A DNA stretch of 64,000 nt from Roseateles depolymerans (GTDB lineage Bacteria > Pseudomonadota > Gammaproteobacteria > Burkholderiales > Burkholderiaceae_C). This document shows positions 15,862 to 25,141 of the stretch, piece after piece. Below the pieces are notes generated by a model that was given only the letters and a program-made list of their open reading frames with translations, searched no databases and was not told the origin of the DNA. The stretch's first letter is position 1. Every line of letters starts with the position of its first letter. The position numbers and the translations under genes were made by a program. The stretch covers positions 62,001 through 126,000 of the forward strand of contig QFOD01000009.1 in the NCBI GenBank assembly GCA_003241055.1. The letters run 5' to 3'.

Positions 15862-16431
15862 ATGATTGAACAACGCATCCAGCAGCAGTTCTTCGAGAGC
15901 GCCGACCTGCTGTACCAGGCGGCCGAGCAGCTCGCCCGCCCCCTTGCCATGGCCACACAGATGATCGCGGACGCGATCACCGGCGGCAACCGCATCCTGT
16001 GTGCCGCTCAAGGCCTGGCGGCGCTGGACGCCGACTACCTGGCCGCGCGCCTCGCCGGCCGCTTCGAGCAGGACCGCCCCGGTCTGGCCGCCTGGAGCCT
16101 GGCGGCCCAGGCCCGCGACGCGGCCGGCCTGGATCTGGAGCGCCTGCTGCAGGCCCATGGCCACCCGGGGGACGTGCTGGTGATGATCGAGCCGCTGCGC
16201 GAGCAGCGTGACGCCTGGCAGGGCCCGCTCGCCGTGGCCCATTCCCAGGAAATGAGCGTCGTGGCGCTGACCGGCGGCACCAGCGATGAATGGCGAGGCC
16301 TGCTGCAGGACACCGACATCCAGATCCGTGTCAGCCACACCCGCGAGCCGCGCGTTATCGAAACCCAGCGGGTGCTGCTGCACGCGCTGGCCGATGCCAT
16401 CGACGTCCAGCTGCTCGGCAGCGACGAATGA
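15862..16431 (+). CDS. diaA: SIS-domain protein, DiaA/GmhA-like
   Basis: A 189-residue single SIS domain. MIEQRIQQQFFESADLLYQA and ITGGNRILCAAQGLAALDAD correspond to the DiaA/phosphoheptose isomerase N-terminal half, RLAGRFEQDRPGLAAWSL follows, and the end is QRVLLHALADAIDVQL. The usual substrate loop GNGGSA reads AAQGLAALD, so isomerase activity is doubtful. In E. coli DiaA stimulates DnaA assembly at oriC. I call this DiaA-like from context (yraN before, dolP after) and sequence. A GTG at 15829 would add 11 residues. Its stop overlaps a possible upstream start of dolP (ATGA at 16428). Confidence 0.85.
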   Translation: MIEQRIQQQFFESADLLYQAAEQLARPLAMATQMIADAITGGNRILCAAQGLAALDADYLAARLAGRFEQDRPGLAAWSLAAQARDAAGLDLERLLQAHGHPGDVLVMIEPLREQRDAWQGPLAVAHSQEMSVVALTGGTSDEWRGLLQDTDIQIRVSHTREPRVIETQRVLLHALADAIDVQLLGSDE

Positions 16432-16451
16432 CCCCTCTTTCCGGAACCCCG

Positions 16452-17084
16452 ATGAAGCCTTTGAACCGCACCCTGCTCGCCGCCCTTCTTGCCAGCCTGC
16501 TCGGCACCGGCTGCGTGCCGCTGATCGTGGGCGGCGCCATGGTCGGCACGGTCACGGTGGCCACCGACCGCCGCACCTCCGGTACCCAGCTGGAGGATGA
16601 GGGCATCGAGATCAAGGCCGGTGCCCGCATCCGCGATCAGCTGGGCGAGCGCGCGCATGTGAACGTGAACAGCTACAACCGGGTGGTGCTGCTGACCGGT
16701 GAAGTGTCCAGCGAGGCCGACCGCGCCAGCCTGGAACGTCTCGCCTCTGGCGTCGAGAACGTGCAGAAGGTGCTGAACGAGACCGCCGTGATGGGCGCCA
16801 GCTCGCTGACCAGCCGCTCCAACGACGTCGCCATCGCCGGCAAGGTCAAGGCCAAGCTGATCGACGCCCGCGACCTGATCAGCAACGCCTTCTACGTGGT
16901 GGTCGAACGCGGCACGGTCTACCTGATGGGTCGGGTCACCGAACGCGAGGCGAACCGCGCCACCGAGATCGCGCGCCAGATCGGCGGTGTCGCCAAGGTC
17001 GTGCGCGCCTTCGAGATCATCAGCGAGGAAGAGCTGGCTCGCATCACGCCCAAGGCCAAGCCGGCAGACACGGCGCCGCACTGA
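16452..17084 (+). CDS. dolP: BON-domain outer-membrane lipoprotein DolP (YraP)
   Basis: Two-BON-domain lipoprotein of 210 residues. The signal peptide MKPLNRTLLAALLASLLGTG is followed by Cys, then VPLIVGGAMVGTVTVATDRRT, which closely parallels E. coli DolP. BON 1 spans about residues 50-115 (VNVNSYNRVVLLTGEV) and BON 2 about 125-195 (VVVERGTVYLMGRVTERE). DolP binds anionic lipids and supports outer-membrane integrity. An in-frame ATG at 16428 overlapping the diaA stop is an alternative start. The position after diaA matches enterobacteria. Confidence 0.93.
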   Translation: MKPLNRTLLAALLASLLGTGCVPLIVGGAMVGTVTVATDRRTSGTQLEDEGIEIKAGARIRDQLGERAHVNVNSYNRVVLLTGEVSSEADRASLERLASGVENVQKVLNETAVMGASSLTSRSNDVAIAGKVKAKLIDARDLISNAFYVVVERGTVYLMGRVTEREANRATEIARQIGGVAKVVRAFEIISEEELARITPKAKPADTAPH

Positions 17085-17110
17085 GCAGCGGGGCGTCAGC
17101 CTCGGCTGAT

Positions 17111-17133
17111 CGCGCCGCCATCCGGGCGGCGCG
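17111..17133. terminator. Hairpin between convergent dolP and the HIBADH-like gene
   Basis: CGCGCCGCC and GGCGGCGCG form a nine-base perfect stem with a five-base loop, centred between two converging genes. No clear U tract follows on either strand, so it may only help Rho-dependent termination. Confidence 0.4.
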
Positions 17134-17139
17134 TGGCGC

Positions 17140-18030
17140 TCACAGGCGCTTGATCAGCGACGAGGTGTCCCAGCGGTTGCCGCCCTGGGCCTGAACGTCC
17201 GCATAGAACTGGTCCACCAGCGCCGTCAGCGGCAGGCGGGCGCCGTTGCGACGGGCCTCGTCCAGCACCAGTCCCAGGTCCTTGCGCATCCAGTCCACCG
17301 CGAAGCCGAAGTCGAACTTGTCGTCGACCATGGTCTTGCCGCGGTTGTCCATCTGCCAACTCTGGGCCGCCCCCTTGCCGATGACGTCAAGCACCGCCTT
17401 CATGTCCAGGCCCGCACGCTGACCGAAACGCACGGCCTCCGACAGGCCCTGCACGATGCCGGCAATGCAGATCTGGTTGACCATCTTGGCCAGCTGACCG
17501 GCGCCTGGGCCGCCCAGCAGCGTGACGGCGCGGGCGAAGGCCATCGCCACCGGCTGCATCGCCTCGAAAGGCGCGGCATCGCCGCCGCACATGACGGTCA
17601 GCGCACCGTTGACGGCACCCGCCTGACCGCCGGACACCGGCGCATCGACGAACTGCAGACCCAGCCGACGGGCCTCGGCGTGGAGCTCGCGCGCAACCTC
17701 GGCCGAGGCCGTCGTGTGGTCGACGAACACGGCCCCCGGGGCCATGCCGGCCAGGGCGCCCGACTCGCCCAGCACCACCGAACGCAGATCATCGTCATTG
17801 CCGACACAGCAGAACACGAACTCGGCGTCGCGCACCGCTTCGGCCGGCGTGGCGGCAAAGGCGCCGCCGTGGTCCTTCACCCAGGCCTCGGCCTTGGCCA
17901 CGGTGCGGTTGTAGACGGTGACCTGATGCCCGGCACGGGCCAGGTGCCCGGCCATCGGGTGACCCATGACCCCCAGGCCCAGGAAGGCCACGCGGCGGGA
18001 GGGAATCGGTTCGTAGGTGCGGTTGCTCAT
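17140..18030 (-). CDS. NAD(P)-dependent oxidoreductase, 3-hydroxyisobutyrate dehydrogenase family
   Basis: A beta-hydroxyacid dehydrogenase of 296 residues. The Rossmann motif VAFLGLGVMGHPMAGHLA is at residues 14-31, the substrate motif FVDAPVSGGQAGA near 125, and the catalytic-Lys region GPGAGQLAKMVNQ near 170. The C-terminal part has GGNRWDTSSLIKRL. Family members oxidise 3-hydroxyisobutyrate, reduce tartronate semialdehyde or reduce succinic semialdehyde. Motifs alone do not decide which. It appears monocistronic and lies downstream of pilU behind a large hairpin. The eleven residues before the Rossmann strand are unusual only in being longer than in E. coli GarR. Confidence 0.9.
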   Translation of the reverse strand: MSNRTYEPIPSRRVAFLGLGVMGHPMAGHLARAGHQVTVYNRTVAKAEAWVKDHGGAFAATPAEAVRDAEFVFCCVGNDDDLRSVVLGESGALAGMAPGAVFVDHTTASAEVARELHAEARRLGLQFVDAPVSGGQAGAVNGALTVMCGGDAAPFEAMQPVAMAFARAVTLLGGPGAGQLAKMVNQICIAGIVQGLSEAVRFGQRAGLDMKAVLDVIGKGAAQSWQMDNRGKTMVDDKFDFGFAVDWMRKDLGLVLDEARRNGARLPLTALVDQFYADVQAQGGNRWDTSSLIKRL

Positions 18031-18082
18031 GGGGTGATGTTCCTGAATTTCTATGCAGACGGTGCCCCTTGAGGGGGCTGAG

Positions 18083-18120
18083 GCCGGACACAGGGAGTCC
18101 TGAGGACTCCTTGTGCCGGC
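18083..18120. terminator. Long hairpin between pilU and the dehydrogenase gene
   Basis: GCCGG(A)CACAGGGAGTCC pairs with GGACTCCTTGTGCCGGC: about 17 pairs with one bulged A, one G-U pair and a three-base loop. It lies downstream of pilU and probably ends its transcript, although no U run follows. Confidence 0.45.
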
Positions 18121-18169
18121 CGAAGGACGAGCCCGCCGGGCGAGGCACGGCGAAACCGGTACGGGGTGT

Positions 18170-19306
18170 TCAAACGATCGTCAGATGCTCGGTGCCCGAG
18201 GACAGGTCGCCACTGCGCGCGCGCTCGCTGTTGAGCTTGATCTGCAGCCGCAGGTCGTTGACCGAGTCGGCGTTGCGCAGCGCATCCTCGTAGCTGACCT
18301 TGCCCAGCTCGTAGAGATCGAACAGCGCCTGGTCGAAGGTCTGCATGCCCTGTTCGCGCGAGCGCTTCATCAGCTCCTTGATCTCGCTGACCTCGCCCTT
18401 GAAGATCAGGTCGGACACCAGCGGCGTGTTCAGCATGATCTCGACGGCGGCCACGCGGCCCTTGCCCTCGCGGCGCGGCAGCAGCCGCTGGCTGACCAGC
18501 GCGCGCAGGTTCAGCGACAGGTCCATCAGCAGCTGGGCGCGCCGGTCTTCCGGGAAGAAGTTGATGATGCGGTCCAGCGCCTGGTTGGCGCTATTGGCGT
18601 GCAGCGTGGCCATGCAGAGGTGGCCGGTCTCGGCGAAGGCCACGGCATGCTCCATGGTCTCGCGGTCGCGCAGCTCACCCATCAGGATCACGTCGGGTGC
18701 CTGGCGCAGCGAGTTCTTCAGCGCGGCCTCCCAGCTGTCGGTGTCCAGGCCCAGTTCGCGCTGGGTGACGATGCAGTTCTTGTGCGGATGCACGAACTCG
18801 ATCGGATCCTCGATGGTCACGATGTGGCCATGCGTGGTCTCGTTGCGTTCGTCGATCATCGCGGCCAGCGTCGTGCTCTTGCCCGAGCCCGTGGCCCCCA
18901 CGACGATGACCAGGCCGCGCTTGGCCTGCACCACCTCGCGCAGCACCACCGGCAGGTCCAGGCTGGCAATGGTGGGCAGCGTGGACGGAATGGTTCTGAG
19001 CACCAGGCCGACACTGCCCTGCTGCAGGAAGGCATTCACCCGGAAGCGCCCGACCCCGTGCGGCGAGATCGCAAAGTTGCATTCCTTGGTGCGCTCGAAC
19101 TCGGCGGCCTGCTTGTCGTTCATGATGGCCCGCGCCAGCTGCAGCGTGTGCTGCCCGGTCAGCGGCTGTGGTGACACCTTCGTGACCTTGCCGTCCACCT
19201 TGATGGCGGGCGGGAAGTCGGCCGTCAGGAACAGGTCGGAGCCCTTGCGCGACAGCATCAGCCGCAGCAGGTCGTTGATGAATTTCGAGGCCTGGTCGCG
19301 TTCCAT
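18170..19306 (-). CDS. pilU: Type IV pilus retraction ATPase PilU
   Basis: Hexameric cytoplasmic ATPase that assists PilT in pulling back type IV pili; 378 residues. It has the PilU N-terminal domain (GSDLFLTADFPPAIKVDGKV), Walker A VVGATGSGKSTTLAAM, Asp box region VTIEDPIEFVHPH, Walker B ILMGELRDRET and the His box ATLHANSANQALDRIINFFP. It ends with an acidic/basic tail after LRLQIKLNSERARSGD. The start is ATG 19306 (MERDQASKF). It follows pilT on the same strand after 151 bases that hold several hairpins, so the two may be partly uncoupled. Confidence 0.95.
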   Translation of the reverse strand: MERDQASKFINDLLRLMLSRKGSDLFLTADFPPAIKVDGKVTKVSPQPLTGQHTLQLARAIMNDKQAAEFERTKECNFAISPHGVGRFRVNAFLQQGSVGLVLRTIPSTLPTIASLDLPVVLREVVQAKRGLVIVVGATGSGKSTTLAAMIDERNETTHGHIVTIEDPIEFVHPHKNCIVTQRELGLDTDSWEAALKNSLRQAPDVILMGELRDRETMEHAVAFAETGHLCMATLHANSANQALDRIINFFPEDRRAQLLMDLSLNLRALVSQRLLPRREGKGRVAAVEIMLNTPLVSDLIFKGEVSEIKELMKRSREQGMQTFDQALFDLYELGKVSYEDALRNADSVNDLRLQIKLNSERARSGDLSSGTEHLTIV

Positions 19307-19421
19307 GATTGATCCGATGCAAGGGGGTATTCGGGCCGAGCGCCGGGCCGATCCCAAGCCGGCCCGCGTTGCAATCCGATGGGCGCCATCGCGCGCATTG
19401 GATTGCACCCCCTCGGGGGGT

Positions 19422-19443
19422 GGTTCGGCGTACCCGCCGAACC
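19422..19443 (-). terminator. Hairpins between pilT and pilU
   Basis: GGTTCGGCG and CGCCGAACC form a perfect nine-base stem with a four-base loop just after the pilT stop. Next to it lie ACCCCC-TC-GGGGGT (19407-19420) and an imperfect hairpin with GCAATCC/GGATTGC arms (19371-19406). They could reduce read-through from pilT into pilU. Confidence 0.45.
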
Positions 19444-19457
19444 GGGGGTCAACAGTT

Positions 19458-20501
<1,044 letters not shown>

Positions 20502-20528
20502 GGTGTGCCTGAAAGTGCTCAGCTGATT

Positions 20529-21215
20529 ATGGCGATCTCCGACTCTCTTATTGCCACCCAACATCGCATTGCCGAGGCCTGTGTCACGGCCGGGCGCGCG
20601 CCCGGGTCCGTCCGGCTGCTGGTGGTGAGCAAGACCTTCCCTGCCACCGCCGTGCGTGAAGCCTTCGCCGCCGGCGCGCGGGCCTTCGGCGAGAACTATG
20701 TGCAGGAAGGCCTGGACAAGATCGCCGAGCTGGCCGACCTGCGCCAGCAGATCGAATGGCACCTGATCGGGCCGCTGCAATCGAACAAGACCCGCCCCGT
20801 CGCCGCCCAGTTCGACTGGGTGCACAGCGTCGACCGGCTCAAGATCGCCCAGCGGCTGTCCGAGCAGCGCCCGGCCGAGCTGCCCCCGCTCCAGGTGTGC
20901 CTGCAGGTGAACATCAGCGGCGAGGCCAGCAAGAGCGGTTGTCTGCCGGCCGATCTGCCCGACCTCGCCCGCGCGGTTGCCGCACTGCCGCGGCTGCGGC
21001 TGCGCGGACTGATGGCCATTCCCGAACCCGCCGCGGACCCGGCCACCCAGCGCCTGCCGCATCGGGCGCTGGCCCGCCTGCTGGCCGAGCTCAATGCGAC
21101 ACAAGACCTGTCCCTCGACATCCTGTCCATGGGCATGAGTGCGGACCTTGAGGCGGCCATTGCCGAAGGCTCGACGCTGGTTCGCGTCGGCACCGCGATC
21201 TTCGGTCGGCGCTAG
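20529..21215 (+). CDS. Pyridoxal phosphate homeostasis protein (YggS/PLPBP)
   Basis: A 228-residue TIM-barrel protein that carries pyridoxal 5'-phosphate on Lys35 in LLVVSKTF, without known catalytic activity. Other family landmarks are FGENYVQEGLDKI, IEWHLIGPLQSNKT, VHSVDRLKIAQRLSE, VCLQVNISGEASKSGC, and LSMGMSADLEAAIAEGSTLVRVGTAIFG. Loss of the E. coli homologue disturbs vitamin B6 and amino-acid pools. The start is ATG 20529, 27 bases from divergent pilT, so the two genes share a very short promoter region. Confidence 0.95.
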   Translation: MAISDSLIATQHRIAEACVTAGRAPGSVRLLVVSKTFPATAVREAFAAGARAFGENYVQEGLDKIAELADLRQQIEWHLIGPLQSNKTRPVAAQFDWVHSVDRLKIAQRLSEQRPAELPPLQVCLQVNISGEASKSGCLPADLPDLARAVAALPRLRLRGLMAIPEPAADPATQRLPHRALARLLAELNATQDLSLDILSMGMSADLEAAIAEGSTLVRVGTAIFGRR

Positions 21216-21529
21216 CCACCGATGCCCCGCCCAGATACGGTGCGAAACCAGGGTCAACCCTGATGTTTCGCCCCTGTGACAGCTGTTTCCGAGTGGTGCC
21301 AGCTGTTGCGCATTTCTCGCAAATTAAGCCTGCTGAAAGCTGACGTGACGCACTTCACGCCGGTTTTTAGGCGCTGCGGCTGATTCGATAGATTCAGGCC
21401 TCACACTGCGTCCTGCCGAATCGCAGCAACCGAAGTCCACCGCGGCGATTCGCGTTCCACTCGCTGGCCACAAGCCCAGCGGGCGCAACGACCTCCCCGT
21501 GCACCCCCCCGGACAAGGACCTGAATCGA
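21216..21529. other. Non-coding region upstream of the chemoreceptor gene (314 bp)
   Basis: No coding sequence is supported here. The first part is less GC-rich than the surroundings. It contains a small inverted repeat CAGGGT-CA-ACCCTG near 21251-21264, and an AT-richer stretch around 21310-21395 (CGCAAATTAAGC, TTTTTAGG, TTCGATAGATTC) where the chemoreceptor promoter probably lies. I could not find a convincing FliA (TAAA-N15-GCCGATAA) or sigma-70 match. Confidence 0.4.
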
Positions 21530-23077
21530 ATGAACTTCCTGACCCAATTGCGCATCGGTCAACGCCTGACGGTGAGCTTTGGCCTGCTGATCGTGCTGCT
21601 GATCGCCATCGGCTTCTACGGCGCGAGCAATGCCAACCGCCTGGCCAAGGACCTGGATAGGACAGCCAATTCCAGCCTCGTGAAGATCGCCTCGGCCAAC
21701 GCGCTCGAAAGCCAGATCAACGTGATCGCCCGCGCCGTGCGCGACCTGCTGCTGCTGGACACCGCCGGCGCGATCAAGAAGCAGAAGGCGGCCATCGCCA
21801 GCGCGCTCGAAGAGACCGAGAAGCAGCTCAGCAGCCTGGAAAGCGCGGCAGTCGACGGCAAGGAAAAGGAAGTCGCTGCCCAGGTGCGCGAACGCAAGAC
21901 CAAGTTCCTGGCCGCGCTGGAGAAGTTCCAGAAGATCCAGCAGGACGGCAGCCCCGATGAGGCTCGCGAAAGCCTGATCACCGACCTGCGCCCCGCGCAG
22001 CAGGCGCTGCAGGAAGGCCTGAAGACGCTGGTCGACATGCAGTTCGAGAGCGCCCACGACCTCGCCGTCAACGGCGGCCAGCTGGCCCGCTCCTCGGTGA
22101 TGCTGACCACCGTGCTGGTGGCACTCGCCGTGGCCATCGGCATCGGCGGCGGCATCGTGATCTCGCGCTCCATCGTCGGCCCGGCCCGTCGTGCCCAGGC
22201 CGCCGCCGAGGCGATCAGCGCGGGCGACCTGACCCAGCAGATCACCGTCGAAGGCCGTGACGAGCTCAGCCAGATGCTGCGCGCCATGCAGGAGATGCAG
22301 TCCGCGCTGACCGGTGTGGTGCGCGACGTGTCCGCCGCCGCCAGCGAGGTGGCCACCAACTCGGGCTCCATCGCCGACAGCAACAACAACCTGGCCGAAC
22401 GCACGACGCGCTCCGCGGCCAGCCTGCAGAACACGGCCGCCTCGGTCGAGCAGATCGCCTCCACGCTCAAGGGCGCCAGCGACCTGACCCGCCGCGCTGC
22501 CGGCATTGCCGTCACCGCCCGTCAGGCCGCCAGCAACGGCGGCACCGTGGTCTCCAAGGTCGTCGAGACGATGGAAGAGATCAGCGCCAGCTCCAAGAAG
22601 ATCGGCGACATCATCGGCGTCATCGATGGCATCGCCTTCCAGACCAACATCCTGGCGCTGAACGCCGCGGTGGAAGCCGCCCGCGCCGGCGAACACGGTC
22701 GCGGCTTCGCGGTCGTCGCCTCCGAGGTGCGCGCCCTGGCCTCCCGCTCGGCGGAAGCGGCCAAGGAGATCAAGGTGCTGATCCAGGAGTCGACGGTCAA
22801 GGTCGAGAACGGCACCAGCCTGGTCAACAACGCCGGCATCACGATCCGCAGCGTGGTCGACGAGGTCAACAACATGGGTCAGCTGATCGAAGAGATCTCG
22901 CACTCGGCCCAGGAGCAGGCCACGGGCGTCGGTGTCGTCAACGGCGCGATGAACGAGCTGGACAAGGCCACGCAGCAGAACACCAGCCTGGTCGACGAGC
23001 TCAGTCGCTCGGCCGACGCGCTGCGCAGCAGCTCCACGCGACTGATCGAAGCCGTGGGCTTCTTCCGCGCCGCCTGA
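21530..23077 (+). CDS. Methyl-accepting chemotaxis protein
   Basis: Transmembrane chemoreceptor of 515 residues. TM1 is near residues 12-32, followed by a periplasmic four-helix-bundle-type ligand domain of about 150 residues. TM2 is near 188-210 and HAMP follows (GPARRAQAAAEAISAGDLTQ). The signalling hairpin tip is IDGIAFQTNILALNAAVEAA followed by RAGEHGRGFAVVASEVRALA. The C-terminus ends VGFFRAA, without the NWETF-type pentapeptide that tethers CheR/CheB. The ligand is unknown. A TonB-C-type protein gene follows after 29 bases. The receptor gene is an orphan relative to che genes, although cheZ is 5 kb away. Confidence 0.95.
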   Translation: MNFLTQLRIGQRLTVSFGLLIVLLIAIGFYGASNANRLAKDLDRTANSSLVKIASANALESQINVIARAVRDLLLLDTAGAIKKQKAAIASALEETEKQLSSLESAAVDGKEKEVAAQVRERKTKFLAALEKFQKIQQDGSPDEARESLITDLRPAQQALQEGLKTLVDMQFESAHDLAVNGGQLARSSVMLTTVLVALAVAIGIGGGIVISRSIVGPARRAQAAAEAISAGDLTQQITVEGRDELSQMLRAMQEMQSALTGVVRDVSAAASEVATNSGSIADSNNNLAERTTRSAASLQNTAASVEQIASTLKGASDLTRRAAGIAVTARQAASNGGTVVSKVVETMEEISASSKKIGDIIGVIDGIAFQTNILALNAAVEAARAGEHGRGFAVVASEVRALASRSAEAAKEIKVLIQESTVKVENGTSLVNNAGITIRSVVDEVNNMGQLIEEISHSAQEQATGVGVVNGAMNELDKATQQNTSLVDELSRSADALRSSSTRLIEAVGFFRAA

Positions 23078-23106
23078 ACACATCCACACCGTCAGCAAGG
23101 ATCGTC

Positions 23107-23436
23107 ATGCTCACCACCCGCTCTCTCCTGCGCGCTCTCGCCACTGCTTCGGCCGGCCTGCTGCTGGCGTTCGCCGCCGTTGCCTCGCCCAAGGTCGTGA
23201 AGAAGGTGCCGCCCGATTTCCCGCGTGAAGCCGCCCAGAAGGGCATCTCCACCGGCTCGGTCAAGGCCAAGCTGACCATCGAAGCCGACGGCCACGTCAG
23301 CGATGTCGAAATCCTGGAGGCCGAGCCCAAGCGGGTGTTCGACCGTGCCGTGAAGAGCGCGCTGATGGAGTGGAAGTTCGAGCCCGGCGAAAAGGGCACC
23401 CACGAAGTCAAGCTCGTCTTCAAGAACGAGGACTGA
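23107..23436 (+). CDS. Exported protein with a TonB C-terminal-type domain
   Basis: A 109-residue protein consisting of a signal peptide (basic RSLLRALATASAGLLLAFAAVA, cleavage after VA-S) and one TonB-C-like domain: PPDFPREAAQKGISTGSVKA, then LTIEADGHVSDVEILEAEP, then FDRAVKSALMEWKFEPGEKG. There is no N-terminal anchor, Pro-rich spacer or ExbB/ExbD partner nearby, so it is unlikely to work as a classical TonB energiser. Such stand-alone domains may act as periplasmic binding modules. It lies 29 bases behind the chemoreceptor gene and is probably cotranscribed with it. Confidence 0.85.
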   Translation: MLTTRSLLRALATASAGLLLAFAAVASPKVVKKVPPDFPREAAQKGISTGSVKAKLTIEADGHVSDVEILEAEPKRVFDRAVKSALMEWKFEPGEKGTHEVKLVFKNED

Positions 23437-23442
23437 GTTGGG

Positions 23443-23620
23443 ACCGAGGACAAGCCCTGCGGCTTGTCCGACGCCCAACGAAGGCCTGCGACCTGCAGGG
23501 AGCGGGCATGAGCCCGACCGAGCACAGTGCCTGCGCACTGTGCGACGCGGGTTGAAGGCCCACGACCTGCAGGGAGTGGGCATGAGCAGAACCGAGCACA
23601 AGCCCCGGCGATCGGGCCGC
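23443..23620. repeat. 74-bp tandem repeat with variable hairpins (two full units and a third partial)
   Basis: The motif ACCGAG recurs at 23443, 23517 and 23591, exactly 74 bases apart. Around it GACCTGCAGGGAG(C/T)GGGCATGAGC is nearly identical in units 1 and 2. After ACCGA each of the first two units forms a nine-base hairpin with the same CTGC loop but different stems: GGACAAGCC/GGCTTGTCC (23448-23469) and GCACAGTGC/GCACTGTGC (23522-23543). The third unit starts GCACAAGCC and then degenerates at the 3' end of the next gene. The region lies between the converging TonB-C and cold-shock-domain genes and may also terminate both. Confidence 0.8.
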
Positions 23621-23622
23621 CG

Positions 23623-24030
23623 CTAGCGCCCCGCCTCTGCCGCCACCCCGGCACTCCGGTGAGCGCCCTGCGCCCAGTGCAGCCCGCAGGCCACCAGAAC
23701 CAGAACAATGACGGCGCCGGCCCCCCAGGTCAGGCGCCGTTTTCTTTGAGCCGCCCGGCGCGCCTGCCCGGCGGATGAAGGCCGGGCCGCACCCGAATGC
23801 CAAGCAGCCGCGGCACTGCCGAGCCGGACGCGACTGACCCGGACGGCCTGCTTGCGTCCGTCACGACCTGACACAATTTCAAAGCTCAGCCGCTCATCCA
23901 GCCGCGGACCATCGCCGTCTGTCGGGAAGGCCGCCAGGTTCACGAACACCTCTTCGCCACCCTGCAGGGGTCGAATGGCGCCGTAGCCTGCATCCGGATG
24001 CCAGGCACTCAGCACACCTTCAAATCTCAT
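23623..24030 (-). CDS. Cold-shock-domain protein with a membrane anchor
   Basis: A 135-residue protein. Residues 1-68 are a cold-shock domain (MRFEGVLSAWHPDAGYGAIR, then GGEEVFVNLAAF, ending in FEIVSGRDGRKQAVRVSRV). A basic linker AQRKRRL follows, then one hydrophobic segment GAGAVIVLVLVACGLHWAQ near residues 100-118. Proteins with an N-terminal CSD and membrane helices (usually with a DUF1294 domain) are widespread. Here only one segment is seen, so this is a short form. The RNP-1-type K-G-F-G-F motif is altered to AGYGAI, so nucleic-acid binding may be weakened. Confidence 0.75.
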   Translation of the reverse strand: MRFEGVLSAWHPDAGYGAIRPLQGGEEVFVNLAAFPTDGDGPRLDERLSFEIVSGRDGRKQAVRVSRVRLGSAAAAWHSGAARPSSAGQARRAAQRKRRLTWGAGAVIVLVLVACGLHWAQGAHRSAGVAAEAGR

Positions 24031-24138
24031 GTTCACCTCAGCCCACAGGGGAGATCTTGAAGCCCGAACCGCGATGGTCCGCAACCGGATGTAAATCGAC
24101 AATAGGCCCGTCAGCTTTCCGAAACAACGCCCCCACGC

Positions 24139-25092
24139 ATGCCCATCAACTGGTTTCCCGGCCACATGAACGCCACCCGCCAAGCGATCAAGGATCGCGT
24201 CAAGGCCGGGCTGGACGTCGTCATCGAACTGCTGGACGCCCGCCTGCCGGGCTCCAGCGCCAACCCGCTGCTGGCCGCACTGACCACCGGCCGCCCGGCA
24301 CTCAAGGTGCTGAACAAGCAGGATCTGGCGGATCCGGCACGCACGGCCGACTGGCTGGCCCACTACAACGCCCAGCCCCACACCCGCGCCATCGCGCTGG
24401 ATGCCGGCGAGAAGGCACCGGCGCGCCTGCTGGTCAAGGCCTGTCGAGAGCTGGCGCCCAACCGCGGCGACATGGCCAAGCCGATGCGCGTGCTGATCTG
24501 CGGCATTCCCAATGTCGGCAAGAGCACGCTGATCAACACGCTGGTCGGGCGCAAGGCCGCCAAGACCGGTGACGAGCCCGGCATCACCAAGAATGAGCAA
24601 CGGATCGTGCTGGAGGACGGCTTCTACCTGTTCGACACGCCCGGCATGCTGTGGCCGCGCATCTCGGTGGAGCAGAGCGGCTACCACCTGGCCGCCAGCG
24701 GCGCGATCGGCCGCAACGCCTTCGACGAGGAAGAGGTGGCGCTGGAACTGATTGCCGTGCTGAAGCGCCATTACCCGGATCGGCTGCGCGAACGCTTCGG
24801 CTTTGCTGAACTGGGGGCGGACGAAGCCGTGCTGGAAGCCATAGGCGTGAAGCGCGGCGCCAAGATCCGGGGCGGCGCCGTGCAGATGCACAAGGCCGCC
24901 GAGGCGCTGCTGGCGGACTATCGTCAGGGCCTGCTCGGCCGGATCACGCTGGAAACGCCGGCGGAGATCACCGAATGGCACCGCGCTGCGGCCGAGGAGG
25001 AATCACGCAAGGCCGCAGCTCGCGAGGCCGAACGGCTGGCCGACAAGGAGCGCCGCAGCGGGCGCCGTTCGGCGGCCAGCGGCGACGCCTGA
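24139..25092 (+). CDS. Ribosome biogenesis GTPase YlqF/RbgA family
   Basis: Circularly permuted GTPase of 317 residues: G4 NKQD at residues 59-62 precedes G1 GIPNVGKS (122-129) and G3 DTPG (166-169). INWFPGHMNATRQAIKDR at the start is the family signature. The C-terminal helical region ends in a charged tail. In Bacillus RbgA is needed for late assembly of the 50S subunit. Betaproteobacterial homologues are presumed to act similarly. The gene starts 108 bases from the divergent cold-shock-domain gene. Confidence 0.93.
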   Translation: MPINWFPGHMNATRQAIKDRVKAGLDVVIELLDARLPGSSANPLLAALTTGRPALKVLNKQDLADPARTADWLAHYNAQPHTRAIALDAGEKAPARLLVKACRELAPNRGDMAKPMRVLICGIPNVGKSTLINTLVGRKAAKTGDEPGITKNEQRIVLEDGFYLFDTPGMLWPRISVEQSGYHLAASGAIGRNAFDEEEVALELIAVLKRHYPDRLRERFGFAELGADEAVLEAIGVKRGAKIRGGAVQMHKAAEALLADYRQGLLGRITLETPAEITEWHRAAAEEESRKAAAREAERLADKERRSGRRSAASGDA

Positions 25093-25141
25093 GGCCCATC
25101 GCCGCCCGGCTGCACCGGGTCGGGCCGATAGGCCCGCCAGT

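Noticed and set aside
23443..23620. CRISPR array
   Set aside because: Units are 74 bases with only small variable parts inside paired stems, and there are no spacer-like sequences or cas genes.
23438..23626. 62-codon frame across the tandem repeat
   Set aside because: The unit length of 74 bases shifts frame at each copy and the hairpins explain the sequence better than a peptide.
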